A stretch of 64,000 nucleotides of DNA from Microbacteriaceae bacterium (GTDB taxonomy: Bacteria > Actinomycetota > Actinomycetes > Actinomycetales > Microbacteriaceae): contig SCRE01000014.1 of assembly GCA_004297935.1 (NCBI GenBank), forward strand, positions 62,001-126,000, given 5' to 3'. Position numbers and translations under genes: made by a program. Below, piece by piece: positions 41,170 to 49,558 of the stretch. Each line of letters begins with the position of its first letter. Position 1 is the first letter of the stretch. Under the pieces are notes generated by a model, which was not told where the DNA came from, made no database searches, and saw only the letters and a program-made list of their open reading frames with translations.

Positions 41170-42027
41170 ATGCCGGAGTCACCCGAGGTGCAGGCGCTTG
41201 TCGAGTTCGCCGCGATGAGCGCCGTCGGTCGCGTGATCCGCGAGTTCGAGATTGTCGACTTCTCGTGCTACAAGTCGAGGGGAGCGCCGCCGGACATTCT
41301 GACAGGCGCTCGCCTGGGTGCCGTGCGACGACACGGCAAGTACGTCGATGTCGAGGTCGCCGCGGGCGACGGAGAGCACCGATCGCACCTGATCGTCGGC
41401 TTCGGGCGACACGGTTGGCTGGTCTGGGACGATGGGGCCTCGTCGGGAGCGGAGTGGACATCGCGGCCAGAGCTGCCGTACGCCGTCGGCCGGGTCGGCT
41501 TTGATGACGGAACTGGCTTCGACGTCATCGACGGCGTCCAGTTCCGCAGTGTCGGCATGTGGGTTGTCGACGATCCAAGCGATGTTCCTGCGATCGCGCG
41601 GCTTGGCCCCGATCCGCTCGATCCCGACTTCACCCGTGAGCAATTCGATCGCCCGATCGTCGGGCGGCGCAAGCAACTCAAGGCCGTGCTGCAGGAGCAG
41701 GAGTCGTTTGCCGGCATCGGCAACGCCTACTCGGATGAGATCCTGTTCCGTGCACGCCTCTCGCCGGTCATCCACGCCGCGGCGTTGTCGCCGGACCACC
41801 GCGACTGGCTGTACGAGACGATGATCCGGGAACTGCGCGAGGCGGTTGACGCTCGGCGCGGCATCCGGATAGACCGGTTGAAGGCGGTGAAGGTTGCAGC
41901 GATGGCCGTGCACGGGCGCGCCGGTCAACCCTGTCCAGGATGCGGCGGCAGGATTCGCGACTTCACCTTCTCAGGTACGACCGCGCAGTACTGCCCCAGC
42001 TGCCAGACCGGCGGAACCACACTCTGA
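41170..42027 (+). CDS. Fpg/Nei-family DNA glycosylase
   Basis: 285 residues. The N-terminus MPESPEVQALVEFA keeps the catalytic Pro2 and Glu3; GRRKQLKAVLQEQESFAGIG with NAYSDEIL is the helix-two-turn-helix region, and a C-terminal zinc finger has four Cys (PCPGCGGRI and QYCPSCQTGG). It removes oxidised bases and nicks the strand. ATG 41170 restores the mandatory N-terminal Pro; the open frame extends upstream but codes for unrelated sequence. Whether it is Fpg or Nei subtype cannot be told by eye. Confidence 0.9.
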   Translation: MPESPEVQALVEFAAMSAVGRVIREFEIVDFSCYKSRGAPPDILTGARLGAVRRHGKYVDVEVAAGDGEHRSHLIVGFGRHGWLVWDDGASSGAEWTSRPELPYAVGRVGFDDGTGFDVIDGVQFRSVGMWVVDDPSDVPAIARLGPDPLDPDFTREQFDRPIVGRRKQLKAVLQEQESFAGIGNAYSDEILFRARLSPVIHAAALSPDHRDWLYETMIRELREAVDARRGIRIDRLKAVKVAAMAVHGRAGQPCPGCGGRIRDFTFSGTTAQYCPSCQTGGTTL

Positions 42028-42071
42028 CGGCGCCGCCGGGAAGCCTCCCACCGGGGGAATAGGCTGGCACC

Positions 42072-43082
42072 ATGAAATTCCGCTACCTCGGCAACTCCGG
42101 CTTCAAGATCTCCGAAATCACGTACGGCAACTGGCTGACGCACGGTTCGCAAATCGAGAACGACATCGCGACCGCGTGCGTTCACGCGGCGCTGGACGCC
42201 GGGATCACCACGTTCGACACTGCGGATGTCTATGCGAATACCGCGGCAGAGACCGTTCTCGGCGAGGCGCTGAAGGGGCAGCGCCGCCAGTCGATCGAGA
42301 TCTTCACCAAGGTCTTCGGGCCGACCGGCCCCAAGGGTCACAATGATGTCGGCCTATCGCGCAAGCACATCCTGGAGTCCATCGACGGGTCGCTGAGCCG
42401 CCTGCAGACCGACTACGTCGACCTGTACCAGGCGCACCGCTACGATGTGGAAACCCCGCTCGAGGAGACGATGCAGGCGTTCGCGGACGTCGTGCGAGCC
42501 GGCAAGGCACTCTACATCGGCGTGAGCGAATGGACCGCACAGCAGTTGCGCGACGGCCACGCTCTGGCGAAGCAGCTCGGCGTTCAGCTGATCTCGAACC
42601 AGCCTCAGTACTCGGCACTCTGGCGCGTCATCGAAGGGGAGGTCGTTCCGACCTCGCGCGAACTGGGCATCTCGCAGATCGTCTGGTCGCCGATCGCGCA
42701 GGGCGTGCTCACCGGCAAGTACAAGCCCGGTGCAACGTTGCCAGAGGGCAGTCGCGCAACAGATTCACACGGCGGCGCAAATGCGGTCAAACGCTTCCTC
42801 AACGACGAGGTCCTGACCAGCGTGCAGGACCTTGCACCGATCGCCGACGAACTCGGCCTGTCGCTGGCGCAGCTCGCGGTGGCCTGGGTGCTGCAGAACG
42901 ACAACGTCGCATCCGCCATCATCGGAGCGTCGCGGCCGGAGCAGGTGCAGGAGAACGTGAAGGCGTCCGGCATGGCGATCCCGGCCGGGCTGCTCGCCCG
43001 CATCGACGAGGTGCTCGGGGATGTCGTCGAACACGACCCCGCCCGCACCTCCGAGAGTTCGCCGAAGACCCGCGAGGCGTAG
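42072..43082 (+). CDS. Aldo/keto reductase (potassium-channel beta-like)
   Basis: 336 residues. Start FRYLGNSGFKISEITYGNWL. The catalytic tetrad is visible as Asp and Tyr in FDTADVYANTAAETVLGEAL, Lys in IEIFTKVFGP and His in DLYQAHRYD. The NADPH site is in SPIAQGVLTGKYKPG and IIGASRPEQVQENV. Physiological substrate unknown. Monocistronic; a strong hairpin terminator separates it from cspA. Confidence 0.92.
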   Translation: MKFRYLGNSGFKISEITYGNWLTHGSQIENDIATACVHAALDAGITTFDTADVYANTAAETVLGEALKGQRRQSIEIFTKVFGPTGPKGHNDVGLSRKHILESIDGSLSRLQTDYVDLYQAHRYDVETPLEETMQAFADVVRAGKALYIGVSEWTAQQLRDGHALAKQLGVQLISNQPQYSALWRVIEGEVVPTSRELGISQIVWSPIAQGVLTGKYKPGATLPEGSRATDSHGGANAVKRFLNDEVLTSVQDLAPIADELGLSLAQLAVAWVLQNDNVASAIIGASRPEQVQENVKASGMAIPAGLLARIDEVLGDVVEHDPARTSESSPKTREA

Positions 43083-43131
43083 GCACCGACGCCGTATCGG
43101 TCGGTTGGCTGCAGGACTTCCGTACGCAGAA

Positions 43132-43188
43132 TCGTCGTCTGGCGCACAGATCGTCGTCTGGCGCACAGATCGTCGTCTGGCGCACAGG
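43132..43188. repeat. 19-bp tandem repeat, 3 copies
   Basis: Three perfect ATCGTCGTCTGGCGCACAG units just downstream of the aldo-keto reductase gene. No open frame of note. Confidence 0.85.
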
Positions 43189-43213
43189 CGCCTCGGTCGG
43201 GAGGGTGACGAGA

Positions 43214-43247
43214 AACGGGTGGCAGGGCCGAAGCCCTGTCACCCGTT
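43214..43247. terminator. Bidirectional hairpin terminator between akr and cspA
   Basis: A 15-bp stem (43214-43228 with 43233-43247) has one G-T mismatch and a CGAA tetraloop. It lies between two convergent genes; there are A and T residues at the outer ends but no long T-run. Confidence 0.75.
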
Positions 43248-43267
43248 CTCTGGAAGTCTCGTTCGCC

Positions 43268-43471
43268 TTACAGCGGGCGGATGTTCTCTGCCTGCAGGCC
43301 CTTGGGCCCGCGGACGACCTCGAACTCGACCTTCTGGTTCTCCTCGAGCGAGCGGAAGCCGGTCGCCGCGATAGCCGAGAAGTGCGCGAAGACGTCGGCA
43401 CTGCCGTCGTCCGGTGCGATGAAGCCGAAGCCCTTTTCAGAGTTGAACCACTTGACGGTTCCGGTTGCCAT
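43268..43471 (-). CDS. cspA: Cold shock protein CspA family
   Basis: 67-residue single cold-shock domain that binds RNA and ssDNA. RNP1 is KGFGFIAPD and RNP2 is VFAHFSAI; the start is [23 protein letters not shown] 43471 has AGGAG 8 nt upstream. The gene has a leader region of up to about 150 nt (43472-43620) with no other gene, consistent with the long 5' UTRs of csp mRNAs. Confidence 0.96.
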   Translation of the reverse strand: MATGTVKWFNSEKGFGFIAPDDGSADVFAHFSAIAATGFRSLEENQKVEFEVVRGPKGLQAENIRPL

Positions 43472-43666
43472 ACTTTTCTCCTTGAGAGTTTGCCAGGCCC
43501 CGACTGTCGGGACCCTTGTCGCGGTGTTCTTTTCCGCCCCTCAGAGAAGCGGCCTTCGGGCCCGGGTGGACCGTGCGCCGCTTAAAATTCCTGCGTAACA
43601 CAACAACTGCCGGTTAAGCGTAGCGTATGGCGTCACAAAACGGCAGTGACAATCTCAGATCGTCAT

Positions 43667-44815
43667 TCAGCGTAATGCTGCGATCCCGAGCACCTGCGCG
43701 ACTGCAGTGCGGACCGCGCCGGCAACCGCGACGAGCGCGGCGCGATCGACATCGGCACCCCAGGAGAAGCGCACGGCGCTCTTGGCCACATCCTCCGGAT
43801 AACCGAGCGCGACGAGCACGTGCGATGCGTCGTCGCTGCCCGCAGCACACGCTGAACCGCTGGAGGACACGATTCCCCTGCGTTCCAATTCCAGCAGAAC
43901 GGACTCGCCGCTTGCGCCGTGGAAGACGAAGGATGCATTCGCCGGCAATCGCTCCCGCGGATGCCCGGTCAACTCGGCGCTGGGAACGCCCGCGGCGACC
44001 GCCGCGATGAAGGCGTCACGCGCATCCGTCGCCTGCCTGGCGTTGCGCTGCCGATCCTGTTCCGCGAGCTGAACGGCGCGAGCCAGTGCGACCGCCCCCG
44101 CGATGTTCTCTGTGCCGGATCTCTTGCCGCGTTCCTGGCCACCGCCGTGCAAGACCGGCTCGAGCGGGATGCGTCCGCGCACGAACAGTGCGCCGATGCC
44201 TTTCGGTGCACCGAGTTTGTGCCCGGCAATGCTCAGGGCGTCGACGCCGAGTGCGGGCGCCGAACAGTCCAGCCAACCGGCGGCCTGCACGGCATCCGTG
44301 TGGAATGGAACGCCGGCCACGTGCGCCGCGGCGGCGAGCTCGGCGATCGGCTGCACGGTGCCGACCTCGTTGTTCGCGTACATCACGCTGGCGAGGGTGG
44401 TGTCGCGGCGCAGGGCGGCGCTGAACGACTCGAGCGAGACGACGCCGTGCCGGTCGACCTCCGCGAAACTGATGTCGAACCCGTGAAAGCGACGCAGGTG
44501 GTCGATGCTCTCCAGCACGGCCTCGTGTTCGATGCGGGTCGTGACGATGTGCCGGCCTCGTGGTGTTGCCAGGGCGATGCCCTTGATGGCGAGGTTGTCC
44601 GCCTCCGTTCCGCCCGAGGTGAAGATCACGTCACTGGCGCGAACGCCCAGCCATACGGCGACAGCTTTGTGGGCATCGGTCAAGGCGCGTGCGGCGGCCT
44701 CGCCGACCGTGTGATGACTGGACGCGTTGCCGTACGCGCTCGTCAGATATGGCCACGCCGCCTCGAGCACTTCGCGGCGCACAGCCGTGGTCGCCGCTGC
44801 ATCCAGGTAGATCAT
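43667..44815 (-). CDS. Cysteine desulfurase (NifS/IscS-like)
   Basis: PLP enzyme, 382 residues. Start MIYLDAAATTAVRREVLEAA, PLP Lys in SIAGHKLGAPKGIGALFV, GGGQERGKRSGTENIAG, and the active Cys in GIVSSSGSACAAGSDDASHV. It overlaps nadC by 4 nt as last gene of the NAD operon, so it probably supplies sulfur for the NadA [4Fe-4S] cluster, a known pairing in other bacteria. Confidence 0.92.
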   Translation of the reverse strand: MIYLDAAATTAVRREVLEAAWPYLTSAYGNASSHHTVGEAAARALTDAHKAVAVWLGVRASDVIFTSGGTEADNLAIKGIALATPRGRHIVTTRIEHEAVLESIDHLRRFHGFDISFAEVDRHGVVSLESFSAALRRDTTLASVMYANNEVGTVQPIAELAAAAHVAGVPFHTDAVQAAGWLDCSAPALGVDALSIAGHKLGAPKGIGALFVRGRIPLEPVLHGGGQERGKRSGTENIAGAVALARAVQLAEQDRQRNARQATDARDAFIAAVAAGVPSAELTGHPRERLPANASFVFHGASGESVLLELERRGIVSSSGSACAAGSDDASHVLVALGYPEDVAKSAVRFSWGADVDRAALVAVAGAVRTAVAQVLGIAALR

Positions 44816-45693
44816 TCGGGCTCGCCGCCGGGCTCGGGCTCGCCGCAGACATCGATGTCGAGCCCCAGATCGAGTGCGCGCACGCTGTGGGTCAACGCAC
44901 CGGCTGAGATCACGTCGACGCCCGTGCGGGCGATCGCCCCGACGGTTTCCAGCGTGACGTTGCCGCTCGCCTCGACGATGCAGCGCCCGGCGATCAGCGC
45001 AACGCCCTGCCGGAGCTGCTCGAGCGTGAAATTGTCCAACATGATCGTGTCGACGCCGCCGGCGAGCACCGGTTCGATCTGATCGATGTGGTCGACCTCG
45101 ACCTCGAAATGTGTCGTGTGCGATAGTCGCGCCCGGGCTCGACCCAGCGCCTGCGTGAGGTCCAACCCACCAGCAGTCAGCAGCGCGAGGTGGTTGTCCT
45201 TGGCCATCACGGCGTCCGACAGCGAGAAGCGATGGTTGCGCCCACCGCCGCAGACGACCGCGTGTCGCTCGAGTGCCCGCAGTCCCGGCGTCGTCTTGCG
45301 GGTGTCGACGATGCGCGCACCGGTTCCGGTCGTCTCCGCAACGAATGCCGCGGTCAGCGTGGCGATGCCGCTCAGCCGTTGCACGAGGTTGAGCGCCACA
45401 CGCTCGGCCTGCAGCACGCCGCGCGCGGGGCCGACGACGGATGCCAGCGCGTCGCCCTCCGCGAAGGTGTCGCCGTCTTCGACGTGCAACGTCGTCTCGA
45501 TCGCGGGGTCGACAGCGGCCATTGTGGCGGCGAACACCGCGCCGCCGCTGAACGTGCCCGATTCTCGCGCGATCAGCTTCGCGCGCGCCACCGCGGCCTC
45601 AGGGATGAGCAGCTCGCTCGTGATGTCGCCCCAGGGGGAGTCCTCGGCGAGCGCACCGCGCACCACGGTGTCGATGATCTGCGGGGTCAGCAT
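44812..45693 (-). CDS. nadC: Nicotinate-nucleotide pyrophosphorylase (carboxylating), NadC
   Basis: Quinolinate phosphoribosyltransferase: quinolinate plus PRPP gives nicotinate mononucleotide. It has 293 residues. Motifs are ALAEDSPWGDITSELLIPEA, IVDTRKTTPGLRALERHAVV with CGGGRNHRFSLSDAVMAKDN, and IDQIEPVLAGGVDTIMLDNF. It overlaps nadB and the desulfurase gene. The C-terminus has a small repeat (EPEPGGEPE). Confidence 0.95.
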   Translation of the reverse strand: MLTPQIIDTVVRGALAEDSPWGDITSELLIPEAAVARAKLIARESGTFSGGAVFAATMAAVDPAIETTLHVEDGDTFAEGDALASVVGPARGVLQAERVALNLVQRLSGIATLTAAFVAETTGTGARIVDTRKTTPGLRALERHAVVCGGGRNHRFSLSDAVMAKDNHLALLTAGGLDLTQALGRARARLSHTTHFEVEVDHIDQIEPVLAGGVDTIMLDNFTLEQLRQGVALIAGRCIVEASGNVTLETVGAIARTGVDVISAGALTHSVRALDLGLDIDVCGEPEPGGEPE

Positions 45694-47312
45694 ACGAGGG
45701 CTTCCTCTCGGCTCCAGGCCAGGTGGCGTTCGAACTCGGCGGATGCGCGTGGGAAGTCCGAGCGCACGTGCGCACCGCGCGACTCGGCTCGCTCACGCGC
45801 CGCGTGCACGAGAAGGTGGGCGAGCTCCAGCAGGTTGGCGTCTTCGAGCTGATCGATCGTGGCGGATGCCGCGTCGACGCCGCGCCAGCGGCTCAGGGCG
45901 GCCGAGGCGCGGTCGAGCGACTCGGCCGAGCGCAGCACGCCCGCGGCGTCCCACATGAGCCGCTGGAGCGCATCCCGGTCGACGTCGTCGGTCGAGTGGG
46001 CCCTGCTGATCGAATCGGCTCCGTCGGTCGAGTAGGCCCCCTCATGCAGCGTGCTTGGGCTCGCCGCCACTCGACCAACGGGGCGATCGCGGCCACCGGT
46101 TGCGATGTCCTTCGCCGCGCGCGCCGCGAAGACGAGGCCTTCCAGCAGCGAGTTCGAGGCAAGCCGGTTGGCGCCGTGCACGCCGGTGCAGGCTGCCTCG
46201 CCGACGGCGTAGAGGCCCGGCAGTGACGTGCGCCCGTTCAGATCGGTGGCGATCCCGCCCATCCAATAGTGCGCGGCCGGGGTCACCGGAACAGGCTCAC
46301 GCGCCCAGTCGAACCCGGCGGCACGTGTGGCCGCGTGGATCGTGGGGAACCGCTTGGCGAGGAATGACCGCCCGAGGCGTGTCGCGTCGAGCCGGATCGG
46401 CACACCGCCCTGCGTGGCCATTTCTGCCGCGATCGATCGGGCGACGACATCGCGGGGCGCGAGCTCGGCATCCGGATGGATGCCGCCCATGAAGCGGTTA
46501 CCGGCGGCGTTGAGCAGCACGGCGCCCTCGCCGCGTACGGCCTCCGACACCAGGAAGTTGCCCGGGACAGCCAGCGCGGTGGGGTGGAACTGGTAGAACT
46601 CGAGATCCGCCAGCGTGGCGCCTGCCCGCCAGGCCGCCGCGATCCCATCGCCGGTTGCGGCCGCAGGGTTGGTCGTGTGCCGGTACAGTTGTCCCGCCCC
46701 GCCGGTGGCGAGGATGACCGTGTCGGCGAACAGCTGCTCGGCGGCGGTGCCGTGTCGCAGCCGCACACCGACGACACGCCCCGCATCGACCTCCAGGTCG
46801 GTCAGGAATGCGTTCTCGACGACGGCGACGGCGGATGCGCGCACCATGCGCACAAGCGATTCCTCGATTGCGGCCCCGGTCGCGTCGCCGCCTGCGTGCA
46901 GCACGCGCGTGTGGGTGTGAGCGGCCTCGAGCCCGCGGGCCAGCTGGTCGCCGCTACGATCAAAATTCACGCCGGCGTGGATCAGGTCGCGGATTCCGTC
47001 GGCCGCGCCGCTGCACAGCGCCTCCACCGCCGGGTAATCCGACAGGCCGGCACCCGCGCGAAGCGTGTCGAGGATATGCGCCTCGGTGCTGTCCGTACCG
47101 CGCGCGCTGTCCGCACCGCGCGCGCTGTCCAAGCCCCCTCCAGGGGCGTCGTGGGCTGTCGTCAGTACGGCAGCGATGCCGCCCTGTGCGAAACGTGTGT
47201 TGCCGTCGCACAGTGCGGCCTTGGTGACGAGGGTCACGCTGTGGGTGGTGCTCAGTTTCAGAGCGGCGCTCAGACCGGCGATTCCGCTGCCGACGACGAT
47301 GACCGACGGCAT
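45687..47312 (-). CDS. nadB: L-aspartate oxidase NadB
   Basis: FAD enzyme oxidising aspartate to iminoaspartate, 541 residues. The FAD motif is VIVVGSGIAGLSAALKLS; others are RFAQGGIAA, LATGGAGQLYRHTTNPAAAT and YQFHPTALAVPGNFLVSEAV with RGEGAVLLN. ATG 47312 gives the conserved start; the longer frame only runs into nadA. Two in-frame insertions stand out: an 18-bp tandem repeat near 47089-47130 (SARGADSARGTDS) and a repeat-element fragment near 46022-46082. Confidence 0.93.
   Translation of the reverse strand: MPSVIVVGSGIAGLSAALKLSTTHSVTLVTKAALCDGNTRFAQGGIAAVLTTAHDAPGGGLDSARGADSARGTDSTEAHILDTLRAGAGLSDYPAVEALCSGAADGIRDLIHAGVNFDRSGDQLARGLEAAHTHTRVLHAGGDATGAAIEESLVRMVRASAVAVVENAFLTDLEVDAGRVVGVRLRHGTAAEQLFADTVILATGGAGQLYRHTTNPAAATGDGIAAAWRAGATLADLEFYQFHPTALAVPGNFLVSEAVRGEGAVLLNAAGNRFMGGIHPDAELAPRDVVARSIAAEMATQGGVPIRLDATRLGRSFLAKRFPTIHAATRAAGFDWAREPVPVTPAAHYWMGGIATDLNGRTSLPGLYAVGEAACTGVHGANRLASNSLLEGLVFAARAAKDIATGGRDRPVGRVAASPSTLHEGAYSTDGADSISRAHSTDDVDRDALQRLMWDAAGVLRSAESLDRASAALSRWRGVDAASATIDQLEDANLLELAHLLVHAARERAESRGAHVRSDFPRASAEFERHLAWSREEALVC
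46022..46082. repeat. REP-like fragment inside nadB
   Basis: GGTCGAGTAG near 46026 and CACTCGACCA near 46068 face each other, matching the end of the repeat family seen at 58625-58684. A similar GGTCGAGTGG lies just upstream near 45990. It encodes a Ser/Thr/Ala-rich insert relative to typical NadB. Confidence 0.5.
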
Positions 47313-47313
47313 C

Positions 47314-48612
47314 TCATGCAGCCGAGACGGTGCCGGGCCGGGCGGCGAGCATCCGCTCGAGGGCGATTCGGGCCGGAACAGCGTCACGGTCCGGCACCGA
47401 GATCTGGTTCAGCACCTCGCCGCGAACGAGGCCTTCGAGCACCCAGGCGAGGTAGCCCGGGTGGATGCGGTACATCGTCGAGCACGGGCAGACGACCGAG
47501 TCCAGGCAGAAGATGGTGTGTTCGGGATGCTGGGCGGCCAGGCGCTGCACCAGGTTGATCTCCGTGCCGATCGCGAAGACCGTGCCGGTGGGGGCGGACT
47601 CGATCGCCCTGCGAATATAGTCGGTCGAACCGTACTCGTCCGCCGCCTCCACGACCGGAGCAGGGCACTCCGGGTGCACGATCACGCGCACATCGGGGTA
47701 TTCAGCACGCGCATTCTCGATCTGCTGCACGTTGAAGCGCTTGTGCACCGAGCAGAATCCGTGCCAGAGGATGACCCGAGCGCGGGCGAGCGCCGCCTCG
47801 TCATTGCCGCCGAGCGTTTGGCGTGGGTTCCATAGCGGCATCTGCTCTGCGCTGACGCCCATGGCGTTCGCCGTGTTGCGGCCGAGGTGCTGGTCGGGGA
47901 AGAACAGCACGCGCTGCCCGCGTTCGAACGCCCAGGCGAGCACGGCGGCCGCGTTCGACGAGGTGCAGACGATGCCGCCGTTCCTGCCGCAGAACGCCTT
48001 GAGCTCGGCGGAGGAGTTCATGTAGGTGACCGGGATGACCGGAACCCGGCCGGCTGCATCGGGCTCGGTGCCGTACAGGTCCTCGAGTTGCTCCCAGCAT
48101 TCCTCGACCGAGTCGACGTCGGCCATGTCGGCCATCGAACAGCCCGCGGCGAGATTCGGCAGGATCACCTTCTGATGCGGGCCGGTGAGAATGTCGGCGG
48201 TCTCGGCCATGAAATGCACGCCGCAGAAGACGATCGCCTCGACCTCGGGTCTGGCCTTGGCCGCATTGGCAAGCTGGAACGAGTCGCCGACGAAATCGGC
48301 GTACTGCACGACCTCGTCGCGCTGGTAGAAATGGCCGAGCACCACGACCCGGTCGCCGAGAGTCTCTTTGGCCGCGTGGATGCGATCGCGCAGCTCTTCT
48401 GTACTGGCCGTCTTGTAGTCGTCGGGGAGCTCGCCCTGCACCGGTGCGCCGGCCGGCAGCGGGTCAGCGTTCGACGCGCCAGGCCCGTAGCCGACCTCCT
48501 TCGCGTCGTATTCCCACGGCGCCTCGACGAGGTGAGGGTCGCAGATCGCCCCGTCCCGCTCGCCGTTTGCGATCAGCTGGATGTTCAGATCGACGGATGC
48601 CGCGATGGTCAT
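47314..48612 (-). CDS. nadA: Quinolinate synthase NadA
   Basis: Iron-sulfur enzyme condensing iminoaspartate with DHAP, 432 residues. Cluster Cys candidates lie in AIVFCGVHFMAETADIL, VIVHPECPAPVVEAADEYGS and LDSVVCPCSTMYRIHPGYLA; also VVLGHFYQRDEVVQYADFVG and LFFPDQHLGRNTAN. The end lies 1 nt before nadB starts. First structural gene after nrtR, 27 nt away. Confidence 0.95.
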   Translation of the reverse strand: MTIAASVDLNIQLIANGERDGAICDPHLVEAPWEYDAKEVGYGPGASNADPLPAGAPVQGELPDDYKTASTEELRDRIHAAKETLGDRVVVLGHFYQRDEVVQYADFVGDSFQLANAAKARPEVEAIVFCGVHFMAETADILTGPHQKVILPNLAAGCSMADMADVDSVEECWEQLEDLYGTEPDAAGRVPVIPVTYMNSSAELKAFCGRNGGIVCTSSNAAAVLAWAFERGQRVLFFPDQHLGRNTANAMGVSAEQMPLWNPRQTLGGNDEAALARARVILWHGFCSVHKRFNVQQIENARAEYPDVRVIVHPECPAPVVEAADEYGSTDYIRRAIESAPTGTVFAIGTEINLVQRLAAQHPEHTIFCLDSVVCPCSTMYRIHPGYLAWVLEGLVRGEVLNQISVPDRDAVPARIALERMLAARPGTVSAA

Positions 48613-48639
48613 GTCGAACGCTCCTTACGATGGGATTCT

Positions 48640-49350
48640 CTACTGGGGGATCTTCGGGGATGCCGGGGATTGCGGGTCGGCCGCGGTGTTGTAGCGGTAG
48701 AGGCGCGGCGGGCGGTGCCGGGTGCCCGTCACCCGTTCACCGGTGTCGACGATGGCAGCGGATGCCTCCATGGCCCGGCGGAAGTTGGCCGGATCCAATC
48801 GCCGGCCGAGCACCGCTTCGTGTACTTCGCGCAGCTGAGCGAGGGTGAAGGTGTCGCCGAGCAGCGCGTGGGCTATGCGGCTGTACTCCATCTTGTTGCG
48901 CAGTCGCCACAGCGCGTAGTCGACGATGGTGTTGTGATCGAAGGCCAGCACCGGCAGTTCGTCCGCGGGGAACCAGCGAACGTTCTGGCCCACGAGTGCG
49001 CGGCGAGCCTCGTCGGAGTCCACGAGCGCCCAGTACACGATCGAGACGACGCGGTCGCCGGGGGAGCGGTCGACTTCGCCGAAGGCATAGAGCTGTTCGA
49101 GGTAGGTCGGAGCGAGCGCGGTGGTCTCTCGCAGGGAGCGACGCGCGGCATCCGCGAGGCTTTCCGTGCTCCCGAGTGGACCACCGGGCAATGCCCACTG
49201 GCCGTCGTACGGCTCACGGATGCGGCGCACGAGGGGAAGCCACAGTGTCGGCTCATGCCCCGCCCCGCCGAATCGATCGTCTGTGCGCAGCGCGAAGATG
49301 ACCGTGGACACGGCCAACGTCGCGCGCGCCGTGCGTTCCTCATTGGTCAT
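48640..49350 (-). CDS. nrtR: NrtR-type Nudix-related transcriptional regulator
   Basis: 236 residues. The N-terminal Nudix-like domain has WLPLVRRIREPYDGQWALPG and GPLGSTESLADAARRSLRET. In the Nudix box the catalytic Glu pattern R-E-U-x-E-E is reduced to R-S-L-R-E-T, so hydrolysis is unlikely and the domain may sense ADP-ribose-type ligands. The C-terminal winged helix (MEYSRIAHALLGDTFTLAQL, REVHEAVLGRRLDPANFRRA) binds DNA. ATG 49350 has GAGG upstream within the alternative ATG 49365. It heads the nadABC operon. Confidence 0.85.
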   Translation of the reverse strand: MTNEERTARATLAVSTVIFALRTDDRFGGAGHEPTLWLPLVRRIREPYDGQWALPGGPLGSTESLADAARRSLRETTALAPTYLEQLYAFGEVDRSPGDRVVSIVYWALVDSDEARRALVGQNVRWFPADELPVLAFDHNTIVDYALWRLRNKMEYSRIAHALLGDTFTLAQLREVHEAVLGRRLDPANFRRAMEASAAIVDTGERVTGTRHRPPRLYRYNTAADPQSPASPKIPQ

Positions 49351-49376
49351 CGTCGTTCGCCTCATGTGTTCGAGTA

Positions 49377-49414
49377 AAAGTGACCGTAATTGAAGTATAT
49401 CTTAAAGTCACTTT
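49377..49414. promoter_or_regulatory. Candidate NrtR operator / nad operon promoter region
   Basis: AAAGTGAC (49377-49384) and GTCACTTT (49407-49414) form an 8-bp inverted repeat 22 bp apart. The right half is itself part of a perfect 11-bp palindrome AAAGTCACTTT (49404-49414). The segment is much AT-richer than its surroundings and sits just upstream of nrtR. Confidence 0.6.
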
Positions 49415-49505
49415 GACCTGAACAGCGATGTCAATCGATCGCCGAGGCAGGGCGCTCGAGCTCACACGGGTTTCATGATGCGCCGGTTTTATGATGCACC
49501 GCCGT

Positions 49506-49524
49506 TTAGGATAGGCTCCCCTAA
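49506..49524 (+). promoter_or_regulatory. DtxR/IdeR-type iron box
   Basis: TTAGGATAGGCTCCCCTAA matches the consensus TTAGGTTAGGCTAACCTAA at 16 of 19 positions. It is 35 bp upstream of the iron transporter start, so iron-bound DtxR/IdeR would repress it. Confidence 0.85.
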
Positions 49525-49558
49525 ATTAATTTGTTTCCTCCTGCCCCGGAAAGGCATC

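Noticed and set aside
43132-43188. Three-copy 19-bp repeat as a CRISPR array
   Set aside because: Units are directly adjacent with no spacers and no cas genes nearby; simple tandem duplication. The same holds for 3348-3395, 53344-53391 and 56167-56226.
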